Of a stretch of 64,000 bases of DNA, positions 24,139 through 32,740 are shown in pieces. The position numbers and the translations under genes were made by a program. Origin of the DNA: Bradyrhizobium sp. 195 (lineage in GTDB: Bacteria; Pseudomonadota; Alphaproteobacteria; Rhizobiales; Xanthobacteraceae); the NCBI RefSeq assembly GCF_023101665.1, contig NZ_CP082161.1:6076001-6140000 (forward strand). The letters run 5' to 3'. A model generated the notes under the pieces. It saw nothing but the letters and a program-made list of their open reading frames with translations. It did no database searches and had not been told where the DNA came from. The first letter of the stretch is position 1, and the number at the start of each line of letters is the position of its first letter.

Positions 24139-25113
24139 TTACACCAGCAGGACGGTCGATCCCGTGGTCTTGCGTGCGGCGAGATCGGCATGCGCCTTTG
24201 CGGCGTCCTTCAATGGATAGGTCTGGTGCACCTCGATCTTGACTGCACCGGACTTGACGACGTCGAACAGCTCATTCGCCATCGCGACCAGATTTTCGCG
24301 CTTGGCGGCGTAGGTGAACAGCGTCGGCCGGGTGACGTAGAGCGAGCCTTTTTGCGCGAGCAGGCCGAGATTGAGCGGTTCGACGGCGCCGGAGGACGCA
24401 CCGAACAGCGCAGCGACGCCGAGCGGCGCGAGGCAATCCAGCGATTTCAGGAACGTGTCCTTGCCGACGGAATCATAGACCACGGGGACCTTCTTGCCGC
24501 CCGTGATCTCGTCGACCCGCTTCACGAAATCCTCGCGCGTGTAGATGATGACGTGGTCGCAGCCATGCGCCTTGGCAAGCTTGGCCTTCTCGTCATTGCT
24601 GACGGTGCCGATCACGGTCGCGCCGAGGTGCTTGGCCCATTGGCCCAGGATCAGACCGACGCCGCCGGCCGCGGCATGCAGCAGGATGGTATCGCCGGCC
24701 TTCACCCGATAGGTCTGCCGGATCAGATATTGCGTGGTGAGCCCCTTGAGCATCATCGCCGCCGCGGTCTTGTCGTCGACGCCATCGGGCAGCTTCAGCA
24801 GGCGGTCCGCAGGAATCAGCCGCGCCTCGGAATAGGCACCGAGTGGCGAGGCGCCATAAGCGACACGATCGCCCGGCTTCAGATCGGTGACACCTGGGCC
24901 GACCTCCTCAACTACGCCGGCCGCTTCGCTGCCGAGCCCGCTCGGCAGTTGCGCCGGGTAAAGGCCCGAGCGGTTGTAGATGTCGACGAAGTTGAGACCG
25001 ACGGCGGTGTGGCGGATTCGCGCCTCGCCCGGTCCGGGCTTGCCGACGCTGACCTCCTCCCAGACCAGGACTTCCGGACCGCCGGTCTTGTGAAAGCGAA
25101 TGGCATGCGTCAT
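24139..25113 (-). CDS. qor: Zinc-independent quinone oxidoreductase (MDR family)
   Basis: 324 residues. NADPH-dependent one-electron or two-electron reduction of quinones or enones. The medium-chain dehydrogenase fold is clear: N-terminal GroES-like part (NFVDIYNRSGLYP, then GSEAAGVVEEVGPGV) and nucleotide-binding motif AAAGGVGLILGQWA, the AAxGGVG typical of QOR. The catalytic zinc ligands of alcohol dehydrogenases are absent. GGGAGC lies upstream of MTHAIRFHK. It stands alone. Cytosolic. Confidence 0.93.
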   Translation of the reverse strand: MTHAIRFHKTGGPEVLVWEEVSVGKPGPGEARIRHTAVGLNFVDIYNRSGLYPAQLPSGLGSEAAGVVEEVGPGVTDLKPGDRVAYGASPLGAYSEARLIPADRLLKLPDGVDDKTAAAMMLKGLTTQYLIRQTYRVKAGDTILLHAAAGGVGLILGQWAKHLGATVIGTVSNDEKAKLAKAHGCDHVIIYTREDFVKRVDEITGGKKVPVVYDSVGKDTFLKSLDCLAPLGVAALFGASSGAVEPLNLGLLAQKGSLYVTRPTLFTYAAKRENLVAMANELFDVVKSGAVKIEVHQTYPLKDAAKAHADLAARKTTGSTVLLV

Positions 25114-25335
25114 GGGCGTTGCTCCCTTATCGTTGGGTGAGATCCGAAGAGCCGGATTGGCCGCAGAAATAGGCATTCAGTCCGCCCGTTACAGTACGGA
25201 CCCGTAACAAGAATGTCACAGCGAGCGACAAACCTCCGCCGTTCCATCTCCGTTCGAAAGAGTTGATGACGCGCCCGGAGCAACCGGCAGTAGCTTCGGC
25301 GCGGGTTTGGTGGTCGCCTGCGTAGGAGAGCCGAG

Positions 25336-25536
25336 ATGCCAGCTTATGTACAGCATCATCAGGATGTCGAAATCGCGCCCGTGAATTGCCCCTCCTGCAT
25401 GGGGTTCCTTCCGATGTATGTGCGCGAGGTCGAACCGCATTGGAGCCTTGCCAAGATCGACTTTGTCTATGAATGCGCCGATTGCGGCGCCGAGGTCAGA
25501 CAGACCATCCGCAAGCCGGAGCTGCTGCGGCACTGA
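25336..25536 (+). CDS. Small zinc-ribbon protein (66 aa)
   Basis: 66 residues with two CxxC knuckles (CPSCMGF and CADCGAEVRQTI) about 30 residues apart, a zinc-ribbon arrangement. GGAGAG lies upstream of MPAYVQHHQ. Similar proteins of this size occur throughout Bradyrhizobium. Zinc binding is inferred from the cysteines; function unknown. Confidence 0.8.
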   Translation: MPAYVQHHQDVEIAPVNCPSCMGFLPMYVREVEPHWSLAKIDFVYECADCGAEVRQTIRKPELLRH

Positions 25537-25615
25537 TCGCGCGAACGGCGAACCGCTCGACTATTTGCGCTAAGCGGAAAAAGCGCGGTCCGCGCGGGTC
25601 TGCTGCCTCCCAAAC

Positions 25616-25656
25616 GAGGCTTGTTCTTTGCCGGGAACGCAGGCAGAACAAGCCTC
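25616..25656. promoter_or_regulatory. Perfect 12-bp inverted repeat in the moxR leader
   Basis: GAGGCTTGTTCT (25616-25627) and AGAACAAGCCTC (25645-25656), 17-base loop, ending 27 bases before the GTG start of the MoxR-like gene. It could be a leader hairpin or an operator. No T tract follows. Confidence 0.55.
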
Positions 25657-25683
25657 AAGCAAGACCTTTGGGAGCGCCCTTTC

Positions 25684-26631
25684 GTGGCTGAACAGAAGGC
25701 CTCGACCTCGATCGAGGCAGTGGAGAGCGGCCTCGCCGCGCAGGGCTATATCGCGAGCCGGCAGATCGCGACCGCCGTCTATTTGTCACAGCAGATCGAG
25801 AAGCCGATCCTGGTCGAGGGCCCCGCGGGCGTCGGCAAGACCGAGCTTGCCAAGGCGATCGCGGCCTGGCGCGGCATGAAGATGATCCGCCTGCAATGCT
25901 ACGAGGGCCTCGACGAGGCCAAGGCGCTCTACGAGTGGAAATACGCCAAGCAGCTTCTCTACACCCAGATCCTCAAGGACAAGCTCGGCGAAGTCTTGGG
26001 CGGCGCGCAGACGCTGCATGCCGCGCTCGACCAGCTCCATGATTTCGGCGACGTGTTCTTCTCCAAGGAGTTCGTCGAGCCGCGCCCCCTGCTCCAGGCG
26101 CTGGAGCAGCCGGGCGGCTGCGTACTGCTGATCGATGAGATCGACAAGTCGGACGCGGAATTTGAATCGCTGCTGCTGGAGATCCTGTCCGACTTCCAGG
26201 TCACGATCCCCGAGCTCGGCACTGTCTCGGCCATCACACCGCCCACCGTGATCCTCACCTCCAACAGCGAGCGCGACCTCGGCGACGCCTTGAAGCGCCG
26301 CTGCCTGCATCTGCATATCGGCTTTCCCGAGCAGCGGCTCGAGGAGCGCATCGTCGAAAGCCGCGTGCCCAGCATCTCGCAGACGCTGCGCCGGCAGATG
26401 GTCGGCTTCATCCACGAGATACGCTCGCTCGATCTGAAGAAGCTTCCCTCGGTCAGCGAGACCATCGACTGGGCGCGCGTCCTGGTGCTGCTCCAGGCGT
26501 CGGAGCTCGACACCGATATCGTCAAGGACACGCTCAACGTGCTCCTGAAATACGAAGCCGACATCGAGGCAGCAAGGCCGCAGGTGACGACCTTCATTGC
26601 CAAGGCGGCACGGTCCAACGTCTTCGGTTGA
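25684..26631 (+). CDS. MoxR-like AAA+ ATPase (CoxD type)
   Basis: 315 residues. Walker A GPAGVGKTE, Walker B VLLIDEIDKSD, sensor-1 LTSNSERDLGDALKRR: an AAA+ ATPase of the MoxR/CoxD group, which remodels or activates partner enzymes together with a VWA protein. The start is a GTG preceded by GGGAGC. The next gene starts six bases after its stop and encodes the VWA partner, as in carbon monoxide dehydrogenase maturation (coxD-coxE). No CO dehydrogenase structural genes are in the window; the client could be the xanthine dehydrogenase at 39-42.6 kb (speculative). Confidence 0.92.
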   Translation: MAEQKASTSIEAVESGLAAQGYIASRQIATAVYLSQQIEKPILVEGPAGVGKTELAKAIAAWRGMKMIRLQCYEGLDEAKALYEWKYAKQLLYTQILKDKLGEVLGGAQTLHAALDQLHDFGDVFFSKEFVEPRPLLQALEQPGGCVLLIDEIDKSDAEFESLLLEILSDFQVTIPELGTVSAITPPTVILTSNSERDLGDALKRRCLHLHIGFPEQRLEERIVESRVPSISQTLRRQMVGFIHEIRSLDLKKLPSVSETIDWARVLVLLQASELDTDIVKDTLNVLLKYEADIEAARPQVTTFIAKAARSNVFG

Positions 26632-26636
26632 CGCCG

Positions 26637-28013
26637 ATGCGCGAGAACCTCCATCGTTTCTTTCGGGCAGCACGGGGCGTCGGCGTTCACGTCTCGCCTG
26701 CGGAGAGCATCGATGCGATGCGCGCGGTCAAGCAGGTCGGTTTTTCCGACCGGGCCATCCTGCGCGATTCACTGCTGCTGACGCTCGCCAAGTCCCAGGA
26801 CGAGAAGCTCGCACTCGGCGACTGTTTTGACCTGTTCTTCAGCCAGCCGGAGCCGCGACAGGATCAGCCCGAAGCCGACAGCGAGAACGCTTCGCAGGAT
26901 TCGGATCAGTCGCCCTCCTCTGAGGCGGCTGGCGAGCTGGGCGAAAGCCAGCATCCCCAGGAATTGGGCCAGCTTGCGCAGATGCTGCTGTCGCAGGACC
27001 GCAATGCGATCGCAGCCGCCATCGCCAGCGCCTCCGGGACTGCCTCCCTATCAGACATCCGCTACTCCACCCAGCGCGGCATCTTCTCCAGCCGCATCCT
27101 CGACGCCATGGGCCTCCAGCGCCTGCGCGACGAGCTCGACGAGCTGACCGCGACCAACCCGGCACTGGCCGAGCGTCTGCGCGCTGCGCTCGATGCGCTG
27201 CGCGAAGCGGTGCGCGACACGGTCTCCCAGGGGCTTGCCCTCTACGCCCGCGAGGAGGCCGAAAATCTTCGCAACGAGATCCTGCGCAATGCACCGCTCG
27301 CGCGCATCGAGCGTCGCCAGGTCGCCGAGATGCGCGCCCTCATCCGCCAGATCGCGCGCCGCCTGCGCGAGCGCTATTCGAAGCCGCGCAAGCGCCAGCG
27401 CCGCGGCCATCTCGACGTCCGCCGCACGCTCCGCCGCAATGCGGCCTGGGGCGGCGTGCCGTTCCTGACCGCATGGAAGCGCAAGCATCGCGATCGGCCG
27501 AAGATCGTAGCGCTCTGCGACGTCTCCGGGTCGGTCGCGCAAGTCTCCGATTTCTTCCTGCTCCTGATCCACTCGCTGCACGAGGTGGTCGACGACGTCC
27601 GCTCCTTCGCGTTCTCCTCGCACATGATCGAGGTCAGCGAGATCCTGGAGAAGAACTCGCCGGAAGAGGCGATGGCCGAGATCATGTCCAAGGTCGGCTT
27701 CGGCTCGTCCGACTACGGCTCTTCGCTGGTCGATTTCGAGAAGGACTTCATGAGCGCGCTGACGCCGCAGACCACGGTGATCGTGCTCGGCGATGCCCGC
27801 AGCAACAATCTCGACCCGCGTGCCGACATCCTGCGCCGCATCTCCGAACGCTCGAAGCGGCTGGTCTGGCTCAATCCCGAAGGACGACTCGCCTGGGGCT
27901 TTGGCGATTCCGAGATGCCGCGCTACGCGACCTTTTGCAGCGTCGTACGTCAATGCGCCACCGCGCAACAGCTCGAGCGCGCCGTGTCCGATATCGTGGC
28001 GACTTATCAGTAA
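26637..28013 (+). CDS. CoxE-like VWA-domain protein
   Basis: 458 residues. The N-terminal half is helical and charged; the C-terminal half (about residue 285 on) is a von Willebrand factor A domain with an intact MIDAS motif (CDVSGSVAQ) and GDARSNN. It partners with the AAA+ ATPase encoded directly upstream, a pair used to mature or activate multi-subunit enzymes. A disordered Gln/Ser/Asp-rich stretch lies near residues 75-110. ATG is six bases after the upstream stop. Cytosolic. Confidence 0.92.
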   Translation: MRENLHRFFRAARGVGVHVSPAESIDAMRAVKQVGFSDRAILRDSLLLTLAKSQDEKLALGDCFDLFFSQPEPRQDQPEADSENASQDSDQSPSSEAAGELGESQHPQELGQLAQMLLSQDRNAIAAAIASASGTASLSDIRYSTQRGIFSSRILDAMGLQRLRDELDELTATNPALAERLRAALDALREAVRDTVSQGLALYAREEAENLRNEILRNAPLARIERRQVAEMRALIRQIARRLRERYSKPRKRQRRGHLDVRRTLRRNAAWGGVPFLTAWKRKHRDRPKIVALCDVSGSVAQVSDFFLLLIHSLHEVVDDVRSFAFSSHMIEVSEILEKNSPEEAMAEIMSKVGFGSSDYGSSLVDFEKDFMSALTPQTTVIVLGDARSNNLDPRADILRRISERSKRLVWLNPEGRLAWGFGDSEMPRYATFCSVVRQCATAQQLERAVSDIVATYQ

Positions 28014-28046
28014 GTCTCGCTCGCGGCCAACCTCAGTTGTGAAACG

Positions 28047-28229
28047 TCAGCTTCGCGCAAGCTCCGCCTGGCCGACGTTACACTCCCGGAAGTGATAGGC
28101 AATTTCGTCGAGCGCACGCTGCTCCCATTCCTGGGCTTGCGCGAGCCAGAAAATCCGGCGCTCAAAATCGAGCGCCGCACGCTCCCGACATAGGGATTCC
28201 TGACTGCGAATTTCAACCAGCCTGTTCAT
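28047..28229 (-). CDS. Small helical protein (60 aa)
   Basis: 60 residues starting MNRLVEIRSQESLCRERAAL, helical, rich in Arg, Glu and Trp (IFWLAQAQEWEQRALDEIA). AGGAG is eight bases before the ATG; a GTG three codons earlier is too close to it. The last segment EIAYHFRECN is shared by many short Bradyrhizobium proteins. It is convergent with the CoxE-like gene. Function unknown. Confidence 0.75.
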   Translation of the reverse strand: MNRLVEIRSQESLCRERAALDFERRIFWLAQAQEWEQRALDEIAYHFRECNVGQAELARS

Positions 28230-28575
28230 GCACTCCACTCCTGCCTCGTGAAGTCATTCCCGCGAATCAACGTAACAGAATCCCGATTGCTCGCCTCATG
28301 ATTTCCAGGCATCTCGCGACACAGAATGGGACAGCGATGCTTCCCGTGCACCGCGGCGCTTGCAGCGCAGCATCAACTGCGGATCATCAATTAGTGATCG
28401 CGGTGCGGCGCGATGTTCGCGATTGAGCGATCTAGCTCTCGTGTCGCAACGAACTGCGGCAATTTGTGAAGAGAAGTTCTAAACAGCTCACCGAATTCCC
28501 GACTCATTGTCGTCGCACGGTCTTCATGCAGCGTCGCTAACAGAGGCGCCAACGCGCACTATCGCTTGAGGCAAC
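28230..28575. other. Intergenic, no gene seen
   Basis: About 345 bases between divergent small genes. It is less GC-rich than the flanks. No repeat or convincing promoter was recognised. Confidence 0.4.
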
Positions 28576-28797
28576 ATGACCAACGATTTCGACTTCGAAC
28601 TTGCGCCGGACCAATGGGAAGCTCTGCGCACACTTCGCAACCCGCCGTCGAACGGCCGCCTCTCGAAGCCCTATCTCGTCGCAAGCCTCGTCGAACTCGG
28701 CCTCGTTGTCATCAATGACGGCGTGCCTGAGATGACGCCGGCCGGCCGCAAGGTGCTCGTGCGCGGGTCGTGCCGGCTGCTGGATCTCGTTGCGTGA
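28576..28797 (+). CDS. Small winged-helix-like protein (73 aa)
   Basis: 73 residues starting MTNDFDFELAPDQWEALRTL. The order helix (PDQWEALRTLR), helix (LVASLVELGLVVI), wing-like turn (NDGVPEMTPAGRKVLVRG) is similar to a small winged-helix fold. GAGG is near the ATG. It could bind DNA, but the resemblance is loose. Confidence 0.6.
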   Translation: MTNDFDFELAPDQWEALRTLRNPPSNGRLSKPYLVASLVELGLVVINDGVPEMTPAGRKVLVRGSCRLLDLVA

Positions 28798-28851
28798 CAG
28801 GTTCGCGCTGATCGTCTGCGCCATTCCCCCGCTGGCACATCGCCGCGTGGG

Positions 28852-30225
28852 TCAGTCATTCCACTGGAGGAGCGGCGATCCATACGCCCTTCTCCAGACC
28901 GACAGGAAACGCGGAAACCAGGAGTGCGCCACCGCGCCCTTATAGGCCCAGGTGCGATATTTCAGACCATGCTCTGAGATCAGCTCCTGATATCCGCCGT
29001 GGAGCTCGGTCGCGGCGCGAATGTCCTTCAAGATTCCCTGGGCGCAGGAACGGTAGGTCTCGCTTGCGGAGAATTCATCATAGTCCAGCATGCGATCCGC
29101 GAATTCGACGTTGAATGTCGGCCAGGAGGAACGTCCCTGATAGGCGGGAGCCGCAATCTTGTGGATCATCTTGTTCCGCGGATTATTCGCGGACACCAAG
29201 AAGTGGAACGTACTAGGGATGCGAAAGCGCGGCTCCGCAATGATCAGATCCGCCGTGGCGGCGAACAGTGCCCGCTCGCTCGCATCGGTCAGATCCCAGA
29301 AGCCGCGATGTACGCCGACGAAATCCAGCGCGACCGATGACGCCGGTGAGTTCGCCGGACCTTCCAGGGAATGCCTGATATATCCGTTCCTGCCGAACAG
29401 GCGGAGCAGATCCTTCTTGTACTGCGCAAGGTCGCAGCCGAGCAGCCGCTTCAATTCGTTCTCGTCGACGATACCGAGCTGTACGCTCCACACGAAGGTC
29501 GTATGGACGCAAGCATTGGTCACGAAACGCCGGCGCTCGGCACGGGTATCCGTTGCGGCGGAGCGAGGTGCATTTACGTCACACAGCAAATACCTGCTGC
29601 TGCCATCGTTGAGCGGCTTGAGCTCGCCTGCGAGTTGCAGGATCGCACGCTTCAGGTCACCGCCATATTCGGCCAGCAGCAGGCGGCCCGCATGCGCGCA
29701 TTGGGACATCGCCAGATAGGACGGCGCCCTCTGGTCGGCGGAGATCATCTGCTGCAGGCCGGCCAGAATGCCGAGCAGCGTGTCCGACGGACGCGAGAAG
29801 TAGTTCACACCGAGATATCGACCGCGCCCCGCCGGGACGATGGTCGTGGTGACGACGCCGGCGCGAACCGCCTCCAGCAACAAACGGATGCTCTTGTCGA
29901 GCAGCCGAGCCCGCCGCACCGCGTCCTGTGCATCCATGATGGTTTCGGGGTCGAGGACGTCGGGGTAGAACCAGGCGAAGTCACGCGGGTAGTAAGCGGA
30001 TGCGTGGGGTGCGCCCGTGACGAGGAAGGCCTCGGTCACCGAAAAGGCGCTGTCCATCGAGTGCCGGTAAAGGTCCTCGAGGGCCGATAGCGAATGATGC
30101 GATTTTCTCAGGAATCGATCCCCGAGAAAATTGACCGCCTGGAGGGCGTTGGCGAAAAATGTCGCAGCCACACCTTGGTAGAATCGGTTTCCGCGATTTG
30201 AGGGCAACGAGATATCGCTATTCAT
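28852..30225 (-). CDS. Orphan protein, possible alpha/alpha-barrel glycosidase-like (457 aa)
   Basis: 457 residues starting MNSDISLPSNRGNRFYQGVA. It is helix-rich with no signal peptide. Spaced aromatic and acidic clusters (YYPRDFAWFYPDVLDPET, YLGVNYFSRPSDTL, then YKGAVAHSWFPRFLSVWRRA) recall six-hairpin glycosidases of the GH15/GH63 type, but no catalytic motif could be confirmed. Codon use fits the host. Neighbours give no hint: a short winged-helix-like gene on one side, the purine deaminase on the other. A start at MNSDIS has only a weak ribosome binding site. Confidence 0.7.
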   Translation of the reverse strand: MNSDISLPSNRGNRFYQGVAATFFANALQAVNFLGDRFLRKSHHSLSALEDLYRHSMDSAFSVTEAFLVTGAPHASAYYPRDFAWFYPDVLDPETIMDAQDAVRRARLLDKSIRLLLEAVRAGVVTTTIVPAGRGRYLGVNYFSRPSDTLLGILAGLQQMISADQRAPSYLAMSQCAHAGRLLLAEYGGDLKRAILQLAGELKPLNDGSSRYLLCDVNAPRSAATDTRAERRRFVTNACVHTTFVWSVQLGIVDENELKRLLGCDLAQYKKDLLRLFGRNGYIRHSLEGPANSPASSVALDFVGVHRGFWDLTDASERALFAATADLIIAEPRFRIPSTFHFLVSANNPRNKMIHKIAAPAYQGRSSWPTFNVEFADRMLDYDEFSASETYRSCAQGILKDIRAATELHGGYQELISEHGLKYRTWAYKGAVAHSWFPRFLSVWRRAYGSPLLQWND

Positions 30226-30446
30226 ATGTGGGCTGGGGTTAACTCCGATGGTGCGGCCACCATCCAAAGCATGGCTGATTCGTATTTCGTCCAGATGACG
30301 TGTCGGCCTCCGGCGAGGCATCTTCAACCAGCCCCAGCGGCGACAATCTTTATGTTCGTCCGAATTCGTGTATGAAGTACAGACCAGCGACGCCGATCTC
30401 GCCGCGGTCGGCCGCCGCATGGCGCAACACTAGCCGCGGAGGATTG

Positions 30447-30929
30447 ATGGCCGGCGCATCCGCACGCGACGAACACTTCCTGCGCCTCTCCTTCGCGGTC
30501 GCCCGCCGCTCCCTCACCCATGGCAATCATCCGTTCGGCTGCATCATCGTGGCGGACGACAAGGTGCTGATCGAGGCCGAGAACGGCTACATGCCGGATC
30601 ACGACGGCACCGCGCATGCCGAACGTCTCGCGGCCACCCGGGCCTGCCGCACACTCAGCCGCGAGGTGCTGGCGGCAGCGACGCTCTATTCCTCGGCGGA
30701 GCCCTGCGCGATGTGCGCCGGCGCGATCTACTGGGCCGGCATCGGCCGCGTCGTTTACGGCCTCAGCGAGCATCGCCTGCGCGGCGTCACCGGCAACCAT
30801 CCGGAGAACCCGACCCTCGACCTGCCCTGCCGTGAAGTCTTTGCCAGCGGGCAGCGGCCGACCGTAGTCGTAGGTCCGCTGCTCGAGGACGAAGCCGAAG
30901 CGCTGCATGCAGGCGTGTGGACGAAATAG
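30447..30929 (+). CDS. Nucleoside/guanine deaminase (CDA superfamily)
   Basis: 160 residues. Zinc site motifs HAE (TAHAERLAA) and PCAMCAG show a cytidine-deaminase-fold enzyme. Overall features (HPFGCIIVADD, AIYWAGIGRVVYGL) suit the guanine deaminase/TadA-like group, and the purine catabolic genes that follow favour guanine to xanthine. GGAGG is five bases before the ATG. A tRNA adenosine deaminase role is less likely because this context is catabolic, but cannot be excluded. Confidence 0.88.
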   Translation: MAGASARDEHFLRLSFAVARRSLTHGNHPFGCIIVADDKVLIEAENGYMPDHDGTAHAERLAATRACRTLSREVLAAATLYSSAEPCAMCAGAIYWAGIGRVVYGLSEHRLRGVTGNHPENPTLDLPCREVFASGQRPTVVVGPLLEDEAEALHAGVWTK

Positions 30930-30948
30930 ATGTCGAGATAACCGCTAC

Positions 30949-31042
30949 CGTAGGGTGGGCAAAGCGTAGCGTGCCCACCACCTGTTGGCTATCCACGCAG
31001 AGATCGTGGGCACGGCGCTAGCGCGCCTTTGCCCACCCTACG
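30949..31042. repeat. Long palindromic dispersed repeat
   Basis: Perfect 16-bp arms CGTAGGGTGGGCAAAG (30949-30964) and CTTTGCCCACCCTACG (31027-31042), with an inner GTGCCCAC / GTGGGCAC pair. This is the Bradyrhizobium-type repeat TAGGGTGGGCAAAG. It separates the deaminase from the channel gene and could act as a bidirectional terminator. Confidence 0.85.
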
Positions 31043-31108
31043 AGAGTAAGCGCGAATGGCGCCGTGCATTTCCACGCGGCGCCATCCAAACCTCGAAACC
31101 TCAGCCGG

Positions 31109-32212
31109 TCAGAACTTCACGCTGATGCCGGAGTAGAGCGAGGATTCGGTGCAGGCCCCGGTGCTCACCGTCCGGCCACCGACGGCCGTGGTACAGCCGA
31201 CGGCGAGGTTGTGATCGAGACCGAACTTGTTCTGCCAGTAACGGTACGCCACCCAGACGTCCACGAAGTGGGAGTACTTGTCACCCCAGGCCGCCTTCGA
31301 GGCGTCGAAGGTCAGGCGGATCGGCTCCGAATTCAGCTCCACCGCTGTGTTGTAGACTCCGTTCGCCGGACTGTAGGGAAGCGGTTCGGTGTCGGTGCCC
31401 TTCTTGCCGTACCAGCCGGCGCGACCGCTGATCGAGAAATACTGCATGTTCGGCGGCAGGAAGCCGAGGTCCATGTAGTAATTGACTTCGACCGCCCAGG
31501 TTGGCTTGAACGACGTATTGCCGTCCGCAAGACACGTGACGCCGGGAACGCCCGGACCGAACAATCCGCACTGGCTGAAGGAATTGTGGTTGGCGAACTC
31601 CCAATAGACCAGCGGCGCGACGTTGATGTAGCCCTTGTAGGGCAGATCAAACGCAAACTGCAGACCGCCGACGACGTCGCGCTTGGCGGCGCCGAAATAC
31701 CTGTTCTCGGTATTGGCATCCATGCCGACCTCGAACGAGATGTTGTGCAGCGGCCCCGCACTGAAAGCCTTGGTATTGAAGAGCTCATTCCAGCCGAAGG
31801 TCGATCGAAACAGGCCGTAGATCTCCGTCGCCCCGGCGCACGATGCCGGCGCGCCGAAGATCGTGCCCGCGTTGGTGCAGGGCCCGGCCGGGTCATTGTG
31901 ATCGGACTTGAACATCGAGATGGTGAAGAAGTTCGTGCCGTACGCCCAGGCGTCAAAGTGGGTGAACGAATAGACCTGCTTGGTGGTCTTGCTATTGATC
32001 GACCCATCCGGCCGGAACGACCACGCACCGGGCTGAGACGCGTTGAAGATGTACGAGAACGTGACGCGGTTATCGATCACCAGGAAGAACGGAAGGTCCT
32101 GCGCTTTCTTGGCAGCTTTGACCGGCAGATCCGCCGCCTGAGCCAGGCCACCATTGGCCAGCGTAGCAAGTGACAGCGCCGCTGCTGCAACTGCCGTGTA
32201 ACGAAACGACAT
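31109..32212 (-). CDS. Outer-membrane nucleoside-channel-like protein (Tsx-like)
   Basis: 367 residues with a Sec signal peptide (MSFRYTAVAAAALSLATLANG, cleavage near QAAD). The mature sequence is a beta-barrel with alternating aromatic strands (VIDNRVTFSYIFNAS; WAVEVNYYMDLGFLP) and a C-terminal Phe (SGISVKF), the assembly signal for outer-membrane proteins. Its strands and loop pattern resemble Tsx/OmpK nucleoside channels. Position next to the purine ABC transporter genes fits uptake of nucleosides or purines, but the substrate is inferred. Confidence 0.8.
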   Translation of the reverse strand: MSFRYTAVAAAALSLATLANGGLAQAADLPVKAAKKAQDLPFFLVIDNRVTFSYIFNASQPGAWSFRPDGSINSKTTKQVYSFTHFDAWAYGTNFFTISMFKSDHNDPAGPCTNAGTIFGAPASCAGATEIYGLFRSTFGWNELFNTKAFSAGPLHNISFEVGMDANTENRYFGAAKRDVVGGLQFAFDLPYKGYINVAPLVYWEFANHNSFSQCGLFGPGVPGVTCLADGNTSFKPTWAVEVNYYMDLGFLPPNMQYFSISGRAGWYGKKGTDTEPLPYSPANGVYNTAVELNSEPIRLTFDASKAAWGDKYSHFVDVWVAYRYWQNKFGLDHNLAVGCTTAVGGRTVSTGACTESSLYSGISVKF

Positions 32213-32740
32213 CCTGAATACCCCCGAGTTTGCACACGTCAATGAACGCCCTTGGGTGCGACACTTGCGCTGATCTCCCGGAGTGAGAAGCCTCAACTTT
32301 TTTCAAGGCATGCCGCTTGTTTCGGCACGAGGCGGCGTTTCATCGTGGGATTTGAAGGGCTTTTGCGCGTCAGCATCACCGGGCATGCGGCCGGGCGAGG
32401 CCGTCTATTGCCGGACATTCCCGTTTGATTTCCCTTTGTCTTTTATCTCGAGCGGATCCTGCGGCAGCGAACGGTCGGGAGCCGATGCAGGGGCGAACCG
32501 CAATGCATAGGCGTGGTGGCGCGCCTTTGCGCACCGTGACATCACGTCTGCATAGCGGGTTCCGATTTGGCTTGGACCGTCACAAATCTGCAACAGCCCT
32601 TCACGGAAAGGCGTCTCTTCGCCCCGGCGAGAACAGCGAGCCGCTGATACCACCCGCCTGCCGAAGCGTTGAGCAAGGGATGACGCATTTTCACATCTTA
32701 CGCCGGGGTCCAAACTGGCCCACTATTGGGACACTTCACC
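32213..32740. other. Intergenic, divergent control region of channel and transporter
   Basis: About 530 bases between the divergent channel and ABC transporter genes. Frames are shadows. I looked for a purine-type riboswitch and found no matching conserved elements. Confidence 0.4.

Noticed and set aside
32213..32740. Purine riboswitch before the nucleoside transporter
   Set aside because: Conserved core sequences could not be found.
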